37,148 bases of DNA from an uncultured Oscillatoriales cyanobacterium (GCA_903893625.1 CAITND010000089.1:1-37148), one strand, 5' to 3'; shown: positions 17,695-27,818, counted from the stretch's first letter. Notes: a model not told the origin generated them from the sequence alone. A program made the numbers and translations.

Positions 17695-18801
17695 ATGAAA
17701 TCTGAACGACGTATTTCATTTTCCCTCTCTAGTCTGCTTCTGATTCTAGCATCGGTCTTCCTGCTTGTCCTACTCTGGCAACTTCGAGGTTTAATCGTTC
17801 TATTAATGATTTCTGTTGTTTTAGCTGCTTCCATTGTCCCCATTGTCAATTGGGCAGAAAAAAAACAGGTTCCTCGATGGTTAGCCGTTGTTTTAGTCTA
17901 TCTCACCTTAATCGCAGGATTAATAGGATTTGGATTAGTGATTGGGCCGGCTGTTGTCGATCAAATTACATTATTAGTTCGTCAATCCCCAATTTTTGCC
18001 GAACAAATTATTAGGATAACAACGGATTTAGCGGGTCGCTTAGGAGAAGATACCTCCTCCTTCATTGAACAACTGGTAGATCCTCAATCTTTAACCAATT
18101 GGGTGATTCGTTCCAGTCAACAATTAATCTTACGTTCCTACGGAATTACCAGGGGAATTTTAGGCGGGGTTGCTAGTTTAATTTTAGCCTTATTTATTTC
18201 TGGCTATATGGTAGCTGATAGTAAAACCCTAATTCATAGTTTTATTCAATTTTTTCCCTATCCTTGGAATGAACGATTAGCGGCACAAGTTAATCCGATT
18301 AGTCAACGAATGGGAGGTTATATTCGCGGACGAATTCTAGTCTCTGGAATTTTAGGCGTGGCTACCACAACGGGGTTAGGATTTTTAGGATTAAAAGACT
18401 TTGCTATTGGTTTAGGAGCGATCGCTGGAGTCACCAATTTAATTCCATTTTTAGGCCCGATTTTAGGGGCGATTCCTGCCTTAATTGTTGCCATAGCCAA
18501 AGGGGGATTTTTAGTAATTTGGGTGTTATTATTGTATGGAATTATTCAAAATATAGAAACCTACGTTCTCGATCCCTTATTAGTCGGTTCGTCGGTGGGA
18601 ATTCACCCCTTATATCAACTTTTATCCGTCCTCGGTGGGGTACAAGTTTTAGGAATTATGGGCGCCTTAATTGTTCCGCCTTGGTTTGCCGGAGTAGCTG
18701 CATTAGTTGAAAATCTCTATCTGCAACCTAAATTAATTGCTGAACAACAAAATGAAATTTCCACCCCATCCGATGCGGTATCCGCTCCAAAATTTAACTA
18801 A
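17695..18801 (+). CDS. AI-2E family transporter (PerM-like)
   Basis: 368 aa with about seven or eight hydrophobic segments: two at 12-52 and one at about 63-88, a polar domain at about 95-150, then further helices at about 153-175 and 210-340. The C-terminal part contains GLKDFAIGLGAIAGVTNLIPFLGPILGAIPALIVA and ETYVLDPLLVGSSVGIHPL, both characteristic of this family. Members span the inner membrane; some export autoinducer-2-like compounds and others move sodium or have unknown substrates. It ends about 40 bp before the FIST gene and may be cotranscribed with it. Its substrate here is unknown. Confidence 0.92.
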   Translation: MKSERRISFSLSSLLLILASVFLLVLLWQLRGLIVLLMISVVLAASIVPIVNWAEKKQVPRWLAVVLVYLTLIAGLIGFGLVIGPAVVDQITLLVRQSPIFAEQIIRITTDLAGRLGEDTSSFIEQLVDPQSLTNWVIRSSQQLILRSYGITRGILGGVASLILALFISGYMVADSKTLIHSFIQFFPYPWNERLAAQVNPISQRMGGYIRGRILVSGILGVATTTGLGFLGLKDFAIGLGAIAGVTNLIPFLGPILGAIPALIVAIAKGGFLVIWVLLLYGIIQNIETYVLDPLLVGSSVGIHPLYQLLSVLGGVQVLGIMGALIVPPWFAGVAALVENLYLQPKLIAEQQNEISTPSDAVSAPKFN

Positions 18802-18840
18802 TCCTTCCCTGGATTAACTATTTTTAATTCTCGATGATTG

Positions 18841-20094
18841 ATGATGAAATTAGAAACCTTTTTTTGGAAAAAACCGACGGGATGGTCAGTGAGAAACTTT
18901 CCGCCTCTGGACTCACCCCAAACCCTCCTGATTGTATTTGGTGCGGTTCAATTTCAGGACGATCTTGATCCGCTTCAGACTTTAAAAGATGCTTATCCTC
19001 ATTCTCATTTTATCGGCTGTTCAACGGCGGGAGAAATTTTTGGATCAACCCTGATGGATGATAGTTTAACGGTCAGTGTTTTACAATTGCAAAATACCTC
19101 GTTAAAAACCGCCTTTTGTCCGCTTCAAGAAGATATTAACCCCTCAAATCTCCTTCAAGAACAACAAAATTCTTATCAAGCAGGTCGTTCTATTGCCCAA
19201 CAACTTACCGATCCTCAGTTAAAAGCCGTCTTGATTTTAGCAGATGGACTGCAAATGAATGGCAGTGAATTTTTGCGAGGTTTGAATTCGATTTTATATC
19301 AAAGTTCCGTGTTTAATTCCTCAGAACCCATCTTAATTGTCGGGGGATTAGCTGCTGATAATCATCAATTTAAACGCACTTGGATTTTACAGAATCATTT
19401 ACCCAGAAATGGTGCCGTTTCCGCCGTTGGATTTTATGGCAATGATATTATGATTAGCTATGGTTCCCAAGGTGGCTGGACAATATTCGGGCCAGAACGA
19501 CAAGTGACTCGTGCCCACCACAATATTTTGTATGAATTAGATCACAAACCTGTTTTACAACTCTATCAAGAATATTTAGGCAAATACGCCCGAAATTTAC
19601 CGACTAGCGCCTTATTTTTTCCCTTAGCATTAGGAACTCCATCGGCTCGAAAACGGACAGTCAGAACCCTTATAGGTATCGATGAAGATACAAAATCCCT
19701 AGTTTTTACTGGTGATATTCCCATCGGTTCTGTGGCTCAACTCATGCGAGGGAATTATGAACGACTGGTGGATGGTGCCTTAGCGGCGGCGTTAATTACT
19801 CGTAACAGTAATCAACGCAAAATGACAGAATCAGAACAGCACAAATTGAACTCCAGTGAGACAATGGTGCTAGAACCGACTTTAGCGATCGCCATTAGTG
19901 GTTCCGGTCGTCGATTAGTTCTTGGAGAACGAACAGAAGAAGAACTAGAAGCTACACTAGATGAGTTACCCCCAGGAACCCAACAAATGGGTTTTTATTC
20001 CTACGGGGAACTCGCTCCTTCTGGAGTCGCCTCCCTCTGCGAATTGCATAATCAAACGATGACTTTGATTACCATTCGAGAAAATAGTAGTTAA
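18841..20094 (+). CDS. FIST domain sensory protein
   Basis: 417 aa from ATG 18841 (ATG 18844 is also possible, and a TTG precedes at 18838). The N-terminal FIST domain has TLLIVFGAVQFQDD, SHFIGCSTAGEIFG and LILADGLQMNGSEFLRGLN, followed by VGGLAADN and VSAVGFYG. The C-terminal FIST_C domain ends with QQMGFYSYGELAP and CELHNQTMTL. FIST proteins are proposed small-ligand (perhaps amino acid) sensors coupled to signalling proteins. The gene sits 177 bp before a hybrid histidine kinase that itself lacks a clear extracytoplasmic sensor, so this protein may supply the input. The ligand is not known. Confidence 0.93.
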   Translation: MMKLETFFWKKPTGWSVRNFPPLDSPQTLLIVFGAVQFQDDLDPLQTLKDAYPHSHFIGCSTAGEIFGSTLMDDSLTVSVLQLQNTSLKTAFCPLQEDINPSNLLQEQQNSYQAGRSIAQQLTDPQLKAVLILADGLQMNGSEFLRGLNSILYQSSVFNSSEPILIVGGLAADNHQFKRTWILQNHLPRNGAVSAVGFYGNDIMISYGSQGGWTIFGPERQVTRAHHNILYELDHKPVLQLYQEYLGKYARNLPTSALFFPLALGTPSARKRTVRTLIGIDEDTKSLVFTGDIPIGSVAQLMRGNYERLVDGALAAALITRNSNQRKMTESEQHKLNSSETMVLEPTLAIAISGSGRRLVLGERTEEELEATLDELPPGTQQMGFYSYGELAPSGVASLCELHNQTMTLITIRENSS

Positions 20095-20271
20095 CGCCAG
20101 GGTTTCCTGTCGCTTAACATAGCTTGATCGCTGTCTTATAGCCGGGAACAGGGAACAGGAAAGAAACGGTTTCACAGTCTAGGTTTGCTGTATCAGTTTT
20201 TGTCCTAACTTCCTTGGCGGTTGCTCTATCTCCTAATTGCTGCATCCTGACTTCTTCACTCTTGAGATTCT

Positions 20272-23200
20272 ATGCACTATGCGCTCCAACGCCAACTCAG
20301 ACGCCTGGGTCTTGATCGACAGACTCCTCCAGTTGATATCGCTACATGGCAAGAATTTCTGGAACGAGTCAGCCGTAGCTACAAAGAAGCTGATCAAGAA
20401 CGATATTTGATGGAGCGATCGCTCACCCTGTCCTCCCGTGAACTGTTAGAGTTGTATAACCAGCAAAGTCAGGAATCAGAAGCCCGTTTACAAGCGGAAC
20501 GGGATCGACTGCGATCGGTGATTAGTTCCCTGGGGGCGGGATTGTGTATTTTAGATCCCCAAGGCTGTTTATTGTCCATGAACCCCGAAGCGGAACGGCT
20601 CTTAGGATGGTCAGAAGCTGAATTAGTCGGAAACCCGATTTTAGACTGGATTGGAGCGCGATCGCAATTATCCCTAGATACTTTTCAACGTCTGGGGACT
20701 TCCTCCGCCACCGGGTTAGCTTCCCTTCTCGAACCCATCGAATCCAGTGATGATCAATTTATCTGTGCCCAGGGCAGGATTTTAGCCGTCTCCTATGTGT
20801 TAACTCCGATTTTAGAACAAAACACTTTTGTCGGAGCCGCTTTAATCTTTTTAGATATTACTGAACGCAAACAAGCTCAATTAGACGCGGAACGCTCTAT
20901 TTCCTTATTACAAGCAACCTTTGATTCAACGGATGCGGGAATTTTAGCCGTTGATCGCACGGGAAAAGTCTTAAATTTTAATCAAAAATTTGTGGAAATG
21001 TGGCAAGTTCCCCCTGCATTATTCAAGCCTCCCCATGATCAATCAGTCTTAGCTTTTGTCTTAAGACAATTAAAAGATCCGCCTCGATTTCTCAAAACTG
21101 TAATGCAGTTGTCCTCCGAACCCCATACCCCGACTTATGATGTGGTGGATTTCAAAGATGGCAGAATTTTTGAACTCTATTCCCATCCGTCCCGCATGGG
21201 GGAAAAATTAGTCGGCAGAGTTTGGAGTTTTCGAGATATTACCCAACGTAAACGAGTCGAAAAAGCCCTGCAATATCGGGTTGAATTTGAACAATTAATT
21301 ACAAATTTATCTACCCATTTTATTAGTTTAACAACGGATGAAATTGAAAGCGGAATTCAACAAGCTTTACAACGAATTAGTACCTTTATTGGGGTAGAAC
21401 AGAGCTATTTGTATTTATTTGCCGATCACGAAATCCAGATGAATTCGATTTATCAATGGTTGGCGATGAAAACTCCACCGCCTCGAACACAACAAAACTC
21501 AAAATTAACGGATTTATTAAAGAAAATTTCCTCATCCAAACTTTATGTGGCTGATATTCCTTGGTTAGAACGACAACTGAATCGCTATGAAAATATTTAT
21601 CTTGCTATTCAAGATTTACCCCAAGAAGCTCGGCAGGATTTAGAGTATTTACAACAGTTTCATCCCGCCCCAGAGTTATCGTCCTATTCAGAAACCGAGA
21701 GTTTGCTTCAAATTCAATCGATTATTTTAGTTCCGTTAGTTTGTCGTCGCGCTATTGTCGGATTTCTGCGGTTTGATTCCATCCATTCCAGTTATACTTG
21801 GTCATCGGATAGTATTGCACTTTTGAAAATGGTGGGAGAAATGTTTTCTAATGCCATTGAACGCAAACAAACGGAAGAATTTTTACGACAAACTGAAGCT
21901 AAATATCGCAGTATTTTTGAAAATGCCGCCGAAGGAATTTGTCAAACCACCCTGGAAGGACGATATATCAGTGCCAACCCCGCCTTAGCCAAAATTTTAG
22001 GCTATGAATCCCCAGAGAATTTATTACAAACAATGACGGATATTAGTCATCAATTGTATGTCAATCCCAACCGTCGCGCCGAATTTATCGCAGCGATTCA
22101 AGCCAATCAGTCGGTATCGGGGTTTGAATCCCAAGTTTATCGCCAAGATAAAAGTATCATTTGGATCTCAGAAAACGCCCGTGTTGTTCGAGATCAAACC
22201 GGAAAATTGCTCTGTTTTGAAGGCACAATCGAAGATATTACCGACAGTAAACAAGCCGCAGAAGCTTTAAAACAAGCCAAAGAAGAAGCTGTTGCTGCCA
22301 ACCGGGCTAAAAGTACCTTTTTAGCCAATATGAGTCATGAACTCCGCACTCCCCTGAATGCCATTATTGGGTATAGTGAGATTTTAACAGAGGAAGCTGG
22401 GGATACGGGTTATAGCGATATTGTTCCCGATTTAGACCGGATTCGCACCGCCGGACGTAACTTATTAGCTCTGATTAACGATATTTTAGATATTTCTAAA
22501 ATTGAAGCGGGCAGAATGGATTTGTATTTAGAAACATTTCAGATTTCCATGTTAATTGAGAGCGTCGTCACAACGGCTCAACCTCTGGTGGATCAAAATA
22601 GAAATACATTAGACATTCACTATCACCCCGATGCGCCCAATACTATGCACGCCGATTTAACCAAAGTTCGACAGGTGTTGTTGAACTTACTCAGTAATGC
22701 TGCCAAATTTACCTCCGAGGGTCATATTACCCTCAATATTCGTCGTACCCAAACCCTGCCCTTGGAAGCGTTTCAGAACAGTGATCCCAGTCTCAATTCG
22801 GCATCGGGCTACATCGAATTTCAAGTACAAGATACCGGAATTGGGGTTACTCCCGAACAACAAAAACAACTGTTTCAACCCTTTACTCAAGGGGATGCTT
22901 CCACCACTCGTCGCTATGGGGGCACCGGGTTAGGACTTACCATCAGTCAGCGCTTTTGTCAAATGATGCAAGGGTACATTAGCGTAGAGAGTTCATTGGG
23001 AAGCGGTTCCACCTTTACCGTTTATTTGCCCCTGTCGGTTCAATCTTTATTCAAAGGGTCAGAAAACCATGACTTAGAAGATGACCAGGAAATGCTGGAA
23101 GAGTTGGAGAAAGCCGAGTTAATCCTCGGTGAATCCTCTGCAACCGATAACAGTCAATCGGCCACTATCTTAGTGATTGATGATGATCCCGATACCAGAG

Positions 23201-23937
23201 ATTTAATCGAGCGATCGCTAATTCGGGAAGGACTGCGGGTAGAAACCGCAGCCACGGGGGAAGAAGGACTCCAGCGAGTCCGAGAACTGCGTCCCGATGC
23301 CGTTGTCTTGGATATAATTTTACCAAAAATGGACGGTTGGACGGTATTATCGACATTAAAAGCCGATCCTGATCTCGCTGAGATTCCAGTAATCGTGCTA
23401 TCGTTCATCAGCAACAAAAATCGAGGCTTTGCTCTGGGTGCATCGGACTATCTGACCAAACCGTTTGATAGTAAGCGTCTGGCTGCTCTGCTGAGTAAGT
23501 ATCAACCGGATCGCAAACGGGATATCCTTCCCCTGGCGGATCATCTTCTCGTGGTTGAAGATGATCCCGCAACCCGACAAATGTTATGCGGATTATTACA
23601 GCGAAATGGTTGGACTGTCCAAGAAGCCGAAAATGGTGAGGAGGCATTGCAACTGATCCAACAGTCACCCCCCAGACTGATTTTGCTGGATTTAGTCCTT
23701 CCTGAAAAAAGTGGTTTTGAGTTGATTCATGACCTTCACAGGGTCGAGCAGTGGGCAAATATCCCAATTATCGTAATTACGGCGGCTGAATTAACCCCTA
23801 CAGAATGGATGCAATTGCGGAGCCATGTCGAACAGATTCTTCAGAAAGGCAGTTATAGCTGTGAAGATCTTTTACGAGAAATTCATAACCTGTTAAATGC
23901 TAGCCTGAAACAGTCTCCCTTAAGTTCTAAATTGTGA
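20272..23937 (+). CDS. Hybrid histidine kinase (PAS-PAS-GAF-PAS-HisKA-HATPase-REC-REC)
   Basis: 1221 aa, no membrane helices, so cytoplasmic. The order is a short coiled coil, PAS (about 80-200), PAS (about 205-335), GAF (about 345-535), PAS (about 545-660), HisKA with MSHELRTPLNAIIG (H689), then HATPase_c with N box LNLLSNAAKF, G1 DTGIGVTPEQQ and G2 YGGTGLGLTIS. Two receiver domains follow with phosphoacceptors D1014 (VLDIILP) and D1140 (LLDLVLP). REC1 has the KPF lysine; REC2 ends QKGS, a weaker match to the lysine position. Having two receivers suggests phosphorelay with branching output. A separate response regulator starts 38 bp downstream, and a receiver-cyclase follows. Confidence 0.95.
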   Translation: MHYALQRQLRRLGLDRQTPPVDIATWQEFLERVSRSYKEADQERYLMERSLTLSSRELLELYNQQSQESEARLQAERDRLRSVISSLGAGLCILDPQGCLLSMNPEAERLLGWSEAELVGNPILDWIGARSQLSLDTFQRLGTSSATGLASLLEPIESSDDQFICAQGRILAVSYVLTPILEQNTFVGAALIFLDITERKQAQLDAERSISLLQATFDSTDAGILAVDRTGKVLNFNQKFVEMWQVPPALFKPPHDQSVLAFVLRQLKDPPRFLKTVMQLSSEPHTPTYDVVDFKDGRIFELYSHPSRMGEKLVGRVWSFRDITQRKRVEKALQYRVEFEQLITNLSTHFISLTTDEIESGIQQALQRISTFIGVEQSYLYLFADHEIQMNSIYQWLAMKTPPPRTQQNSKLTDLLKKISSSKLYVADIPWLERQLNRYENIYLAIQDLPQEARQDLEYLQQFHPAPELSSYSETESLLQIQSIILVPLVCRRAIVGFLRFDSIHSSYTWSSDSIALLKMVGEMFSNAIERKQTEEFLRQTEAKYRSIFENAAEGICQTTLEGRYISANPALAKILGYESPENLLQTMTDISHQLYVNPNRRAEFIAAIQANQSVSGFESQVYRQDKSIIWISENARVVRDQTGKLLCFEGTIEDITDSKQAAEALKQAKEEAVAANRAKSTFLANMSHELRTPLNAIIGYSEILTEEAGDTGYSDIVPDLDRIRTAGRNLLALINDILDISKIEAGRMDLYLETFQISMLIESVVTTAQPLVDQNRNTLDIHYHPDAPNTMHADLTKVRQVLLNLLSNAAKFTSEGHITLNIRRTQTLPLEAFQNSDPSLNSASGYIEFQVQDTGIGVTPEQQKQLFQPFTQGDASTTRRYGGTGLGLTISQRFCQMMQGYISVESSLGSGSTFTVYLPLSVQSLFKGSENHDLEDDQEMLEELEKAELILGESSATDNSQSATILVIDDDPDTRDLIERSLIREGLRVETAATGEEGLQRVRELRPDAVVLDIILPKMDGWTVLSTLKADPDLAEIPVIVLSFISNKNRGFALGASDYLTKPFDSKRLAALLSKYQPDRKRDILPLADHLLVVEDDPATRQMLCGLLQRNGWTVQEAENGEEALQLIQQSPPRLILLDLVLPEKSGFELIHDLHRVEQWANIPIIVITAAELTPTEWMQLRSHVEQILQKGSYSCEDLLREIHNLLNASLKQSPLSSKL

Positions 23938-23975
23938 AAACTCTAACGCTAAACTATCAACGTTGAGATCGGATC

Positions 23976-24353
23976 ATGGTAAAGATTTTGTTAGTTGAAG
24001 ATAATGAAATGAATCGGGATATGCTCAAACGGCGTCTATCACGAAAAGGATATGAGGTATCTATTGCCGTCGATGGTGCCGAAGGTGTAGAAAAGACCCG
24101 TTCTATCATGCCCGATCTAATCCTGATGGATATGAGTTTACCTGTGATGGATGGATGGGAAGCCACCCGACAAATTAAAGCGGATGCTAAAACGGGAGCT
24201 ATTCCCGTGATTGCGCTAACGGCTCATGCGATGGCAGGCGATCGGGAAAAATGTTTAGCCGCTGGGTGTGATGATTATGATACCAAACCCGTAGAATTCC
24301 CCCGTCTATTGGAAAAAATAGAAATCTGTTTAAAGAAAGCACCTGCACCATAA
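23976..24353 (+). CDS. CheY-like single-domain response regulator
   Basis: 125 aa, one receiver domain only. The acidic pair is VEDNE at 8-12, the phosphoacceptor is D52 in LILMDMSLP, the switch Thr/Ser region is IALTAHA, and the Lys is K104 in TKPVEF. With no output domain it must act by protein contact or as a phosphate carrier. It begins 38 bp after the hybrid kinase and is likely cotranscribed with it. Receivers of this sequence type are common partners of multi-receiver cyanobacterial kinases. Confidence 0.95.
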   Translation: MVKILLVEDNEMNRDMLKRRLSRKGYEVSIAVDGAEGVEKTRSIMPDLILMDMSLPVMDGWEATRQIKADAKTGAIPVIALTAHAMAGDREKCLAAGCDDYDTKPVEFPRLLEKIEICLKKAPAP

Positions 24354-24657
24354 GCTTAAATTTTATAGGGTTAACGGTCGGGTTTCATCTGCTCCTGTAC
24401 CGTTTATTCCTATCTAGCAAGTCAATTAGTGAGTGTGTTATTATTTGTGCGCGATATGAACTCGTTTGATCACAGGCAAAGCAATCGTCCTGATGGGGGG
24501 GTTCCTAAACTGCAATGAATCACCCCCCACGTTTGGATGTCATCTACTTTGACTTCTTGCAAGTATTAACCGGGCTACTGATTGTATGAAAACCCTAGAT
24601 GGAAGCGTGGGACTCGTTGTTACTATCCCCAAACGAGCTTAGGAGCCAAGAATAGAG
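24354..24657 (+). other. Gene-free leader between the response regulator and the adenylate cyclase
   Basis: About 300 nt without a credible ORF. Two inverted repeats are visible: TGGGGGG at 24494-24500 with CCCCCCA at 24523-24529 (22-nt loop), and CTCGTT at 24613-24618 with AACGAG at 24632-24637, close to the cyclase start. Neither is followed by a T run. They could be part of a structured 5' leader of the cyclase mRNA. No known riboswitch is recognised. Confidence 0.35.
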
Positions 24658-25716
24658 ATGGACGCTGAACCGGATCGTGTACTAATTGTTGATGATAATG
24701 AAGTGAACCGTGACCTACTGGCCAAGCGACTCCAGCGTCAAGGGTATGAGGTAACGGTGGCTTCTAATGGCTTTGAAGCTTTGGAAATTCTGGGTTCGAT
24801 GTCCCTGGATTTGGTGTTACTGGATATTATGATGCCTCAAATGAATGGCTATCAGGTCTTAGAAACCTTGAAAGCTGATCCGGCTTTGCGTCATATTCCG
24901 GTGGTGATGATTTCGGCGGTTAATGATATTGATAGTGTTGTTCGTTGTATTGAATTAGGGGCTGAAGATTATTTATCAAAACCGTTTAATCCGGTTTTAT
25001 TAAAAGCTAGAATTAATGCCTGTTTAGAAAAAAAACGATTACGGGATCAAGAACAAGCCTATTTAAAAAAATTAGCAGAAGAACAGGAAAAATCGGAACG
25101 ACTATTATTAAATATTCTACCCGAAGCGATCGCCCAACGTCTAAAACGTGGTGAAAGCACGATTGCAGATAGTTTCGCCGATGTGACGGTTTTATTTGCA
25201 GATATTGTTAATTTTACAAAATTATCGGCTAATTTATCCCCGGCTCAATTAGTCGAAATTCTGAATGAAATTTTTTCGGCTTTTGATGAATTAGCAGAAA
25301 AATATGAATTAGAAAAAATTAAAACCATTGGGGATGCTTATATGGTTGTTGGGGGATTACCGACTCCACGAAATGATCATGCTGAAGCGATCGCTAATAT
25401 GGCTTTAGATATGCAAAATATTATCGGTCAATTTCATCTCCAAGGCAATGAACCTGTACAAATGCGAACCGGAATTAATACGGGTGCTGTGGAAGCCGGA
25501 GTCATTGGCACAAAAAAGTTTACTTATGATTTATGGGGAGATACGGTAAACACCGCTAACCGCATGGAATCTCATGGAATTGCTGGTAAAATTCAAGTCA
25601 CCGTCGCCACCTACGAACGTTTAAAAGATAAATACATTTTTGAAGAACGTGGCATTATTGATATCAAAGGAAAAGGCGAAATGTTGACTTATTTTCTCAC
25701 GGGTCAAAAAGATTAA
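24658..25716 (+). CDS. Receiver-domain class III adenylate cyclase
   Basis: 352 aa. The receiver domain (1-125) has D56 (VLLDIMMP) and K108 (SKPF). A helical linker (125-165) has the RLLLNILPEAIAQRLK signalling helix typical before class III cyclase domains. The catalytic domain (about 170-340) has metal-binding D182 (LFADIVNF) and D226 (IGDAYM), substrate residues K222 and D291 (the Lys-Asp pair expected for adenine, not guanine), and transition-state N298 and R302. A single chain would dimerise to form two active sites. Output is therefore cAMP under control of phosphorylation. AGGAG lies at 24641-24645. The upstream hybrid kinase and regulator are plausible partners. Confidence 0.95.
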   Translation: MDAEPDRVLIVDDNEVNRDLLAKRLQRQGYEVTVASNGFEALEILGSMSLDLVLLDIMMPQMNGYQVLETLKADPALRHIPVVMISAVNDIDSVVRCIELGAEDYLSKPFNPVLLKARINACLEKKRLRDQEQAYLKKLAEEQEKSERLLLNILPEAIAQRLKRGESTIADSFADVTVLFADIVNFTKLSANLSPAQLVEILNEIFSAFDELAEKYELEKIKTIGDAYMVVGGLPTPRNDHAEAIANMALDMQNIIGQFHLQGNEPVQMRTGINTGAVEAGVIGTKKFTYDLWGDTVNTANRMESHGIAGKIQVTVATYERLKDKYIFEERGIIDIKGKGEMLTYFLTGQKD

Positions 25717-25747
25717 GGAGGTTGTCGGTTAACTGTCAACATTCTAA

Positions 25748-27532
25748 TTAGTTACTCATACTCCGAGGTTCCTGATACAATGGAACAGTAAACGTCACCG
25801 TTGAGCCTAATCCTTCACCTAAACTATAAAATTTAACCATTCCCCCCATTGTTTGAACTAATTTTTGAGAAATTACTAATCCTAAACCCGTTCCTCCATA
25901 TTGACGAGTATAGCCTCCATCCACTTGAGAAAAAGCCTTAAACAGTCGATCTTGTTTTTCGATCGGAACCCCAATTCCCGTATCCGCCACCCGAAATTCC
26001 ACAACACCCGGAAATTCTTGATTTTGAAACATAACGGTTTGTTTAAGAATTCCTAAACTAATATTAATTCCGCCTTCATGGGTAAATTTAATCGCATTTC
26101 CCACTAAATTTAACATCACTTGTAGCAAGCGTTGATAATTCCCATAGATAATAATTTCATCCTCATAAGCAGCTTTTTGTACGGTAAACGTTAATCCTTT
26201 TTCTTGAACTTGCGCTCGCGTAAAATTTTCAACTTCCTGTAAAACTTCGCTCACCTTAATTAAAGCCAAGTCAATATCCATTCTCCCGGCTTCAATTTTA
26301 GCAATATCTAAAACATCATTAATTAAATTTAATAAATGTAATCCGGCTCGATGGGCTTCTTGAATAAATTCTTCTTGTTCTTTAGGATCATCAACCATCC
26401 CATCTAAAACTAACTTTAAAAACCCAATAATTCCATTTAGAGGAGTGCGTAATTCATGGGAGGTATTGGCTAAAAATTCACTCTTTAATCGGGAAAGAGC
26501 CACCGCTTCCATCCGAGCTTCTTCCAGTTCTTGATAGAGGGTCGCGTGAGCAATAGCAGTCCCGACATGAGTGGCTAATTCTCGGATAAATTCTACCTCA
26601 GCCGATGTCCATTGTCGGAAGCGATCGCACTGTTGTAAACTAATAATTGCATTCGGTTGATCTTGATAAGAAGTCGCTACGACTAAAATAGAATAGCGTT
26701 GATAAGGATCATGACCGGGAGAGGTACGTTCCACCACAACGGGTTCTAAAGTTGCTAAAGCTTGCGTCCATCCCAATTCATTAGCAATTGCCAGATCCAA
26801 ACCTAACATCATCGGAAATTCTTCGAGGCGATATTCCGCCACAACTTGGGTTTGTTGTAAGCTCCAATTATCCCCTTTTCCCCCTCGATAAGGGCATAAA
26901 ATACAACGACTCACCCCTAAAACTTGCCCTAAACTATTAACAGTTTGTTGCCAAATTTGCTTTAAATCCAAGGTGCGGCGAATTTTTTGAGCAATTTGAC
27001 TTAATAAAGTTTGATAAATATGAGAACTGGGAGACACGGTGCGACAGATCGTTCCGGCGATTTGAATCAGCATTTTTTGAGGAATATCTAAACTTGAAGG
27101 CAGGGAACGATAGGCAACAATCTCCGCCATAGTCATGTCTAAATTTTCTTCGGGTTGTTCGAGAACGCACCCCATAACTAATACCCTATCCGGCGTTCCA
27201 GTGGAGACTAAAATTGGACTCATAATCAGTTCCAATGGAATATATTGATCTTCGTAGGAAAACGAATAAACAAATCTTTCGGGAATTAAACTGGTTAAAA
27301 CCCGACTAATTCGATCTTGATAGGGAGAAATTACAACAGGTTTAAAGTAATCCCAAATCGATGAACCGACAATTTTATCCGTAGGTAAGGGATAGCGATC
27401 ATGCCGTTGCCAATAAAACGTTAAATACTGACCTGCGGCATTTTGAATAAAAACCAGATCCGTACCTAACTCTTGCCAGATCTGGTCAGCCGAAGTTGAA
27501 CTTGCAAACTGAGAGTTCGTGTCTAAGTTCAT
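25748..27532 (-). CDS. GAF-containing histidine kinase
   Basis: 594 aa from ATG 27532 (a GTG two codons upstream is an alternative). A PAS-like segment (about 20-125) with DRYPLPTDKIVGSSIWDYF is followed by a linker and a GAF domain (about 185-335). HisKA follows with NTSHELRTPLNGIIGF (H about 359), then HATPase_c with LNLVGNAIKFTHEGG, DTGIGVPIEKQ and YGGTGLGLVISQKLV. There is no receiver domain, so it needs a separate partner. It is transcribed convergently with the receiver-cyclase, ending 32 bp away, which makes that cyclase a candidate target. No membrane helices are seen, so it is cytoplasmic. Confidence 0.94.
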   Translation of the reverse strand: MNLDTNSQFASSTSADQIWQELGTDLVFIQNAAGQYLTFYWQRHDRYPLPTDKIVGSSIWDYFKPVVISPYQDRISRVLTSLIPERFVYSFSYEDQYIPLELIMSPILVSTGTPDRVLVMGCVLEQPEENLDMTMAEIVAYRSLPSSLDIPQKMLIQIAGTICRTVSPSSHIYQTLLSQIAQKIRRTLDLKQIWQQTVNSLGQVLGVSRCILCPYRGGKGDNWSLQQTQVVAEYRLEEFPMMLGLDLAIANELGWTQALATLEPVVVERTSPGHDPYQRYSILVVATSYQDQPNAIISLQQCDRFRQWTSAEVEFIRELATHVGTAIAHATLYQELEEARMEAVALSRLKSEFLANTSHELRTPLNGIIGFLKLVLDGMVDDPKEQEEFIQEAHRAGLHLLNLINDVLDIAKIEAGRMDIDLALIKVSEVLQEVENFTRAQVQEKGLTFTVQKAAYEDEIIIYGNYQRLLQVMLNLVGNAIKFTHEGGINISLGILKQTVMFQNQEFPGVVEFRVADTGIGVPIEKQDRLFKAFSQVDGGYTRQYGGTGLGLVISQKLVQTMGGMVKFYSLGEGLGSTVTFTVPLYQEPRSMSN

Positions 27533-27590
27533 TCGCACCCGCGACTACTGTGTTAACTTGATCACCAAACATTTTTTGACTGATTTGGCT

Positions 27591-27818
27591 TTAATCGTTC
27601 CATTCACCTCGAGGCGGGATCGGGGGATTACGCTGGAGGGTTAAGGCTAGTTCATCCTCTGGACGTTCGCCTCTAAGCCATTGGCGTAGAGCCGTTTCAA
27701 TCACCTTACTGGGGTCATTGGTAAGATGTTTAATTTGATTCAGTAACTCCGAGTCAATGTGGATTGAAACTTCCACTTTTTGAGTCGTATTGGGCGAAGA
27801 AAATGTATTCTTTTCCAT
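27591..27818 (-). CDS. Small ribbon-helix-helix-type protein (possible orphan antitoxin)
   Basis: 75 aa. Residues about 13-50 read KVEVSIHIDSELLNQIKHLT then SKVIETALRQWL, a short strand followed by two helices as in CopG/Arc-type RHH DNA-binding proteins. The C terminus is Pro-rich (NPPIPPRGEWND). RHH proteins of this size are usually autoregulating antitoxins, but no toxin gene lies next to it: the gene downstream is a histidine kinase and the one upstream is a penicillin-binding protein. A role as a stand-alone regulator is equally possible. ATG 27818. Confidence 0.65.
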   Translation of the reverse strand: MEKNTFSSPNTTQKVEVSIHIDSELLNQIKHLTNDPSKVIETALRQWLRGERPEDELALTLQRNPPIPPRGEWND

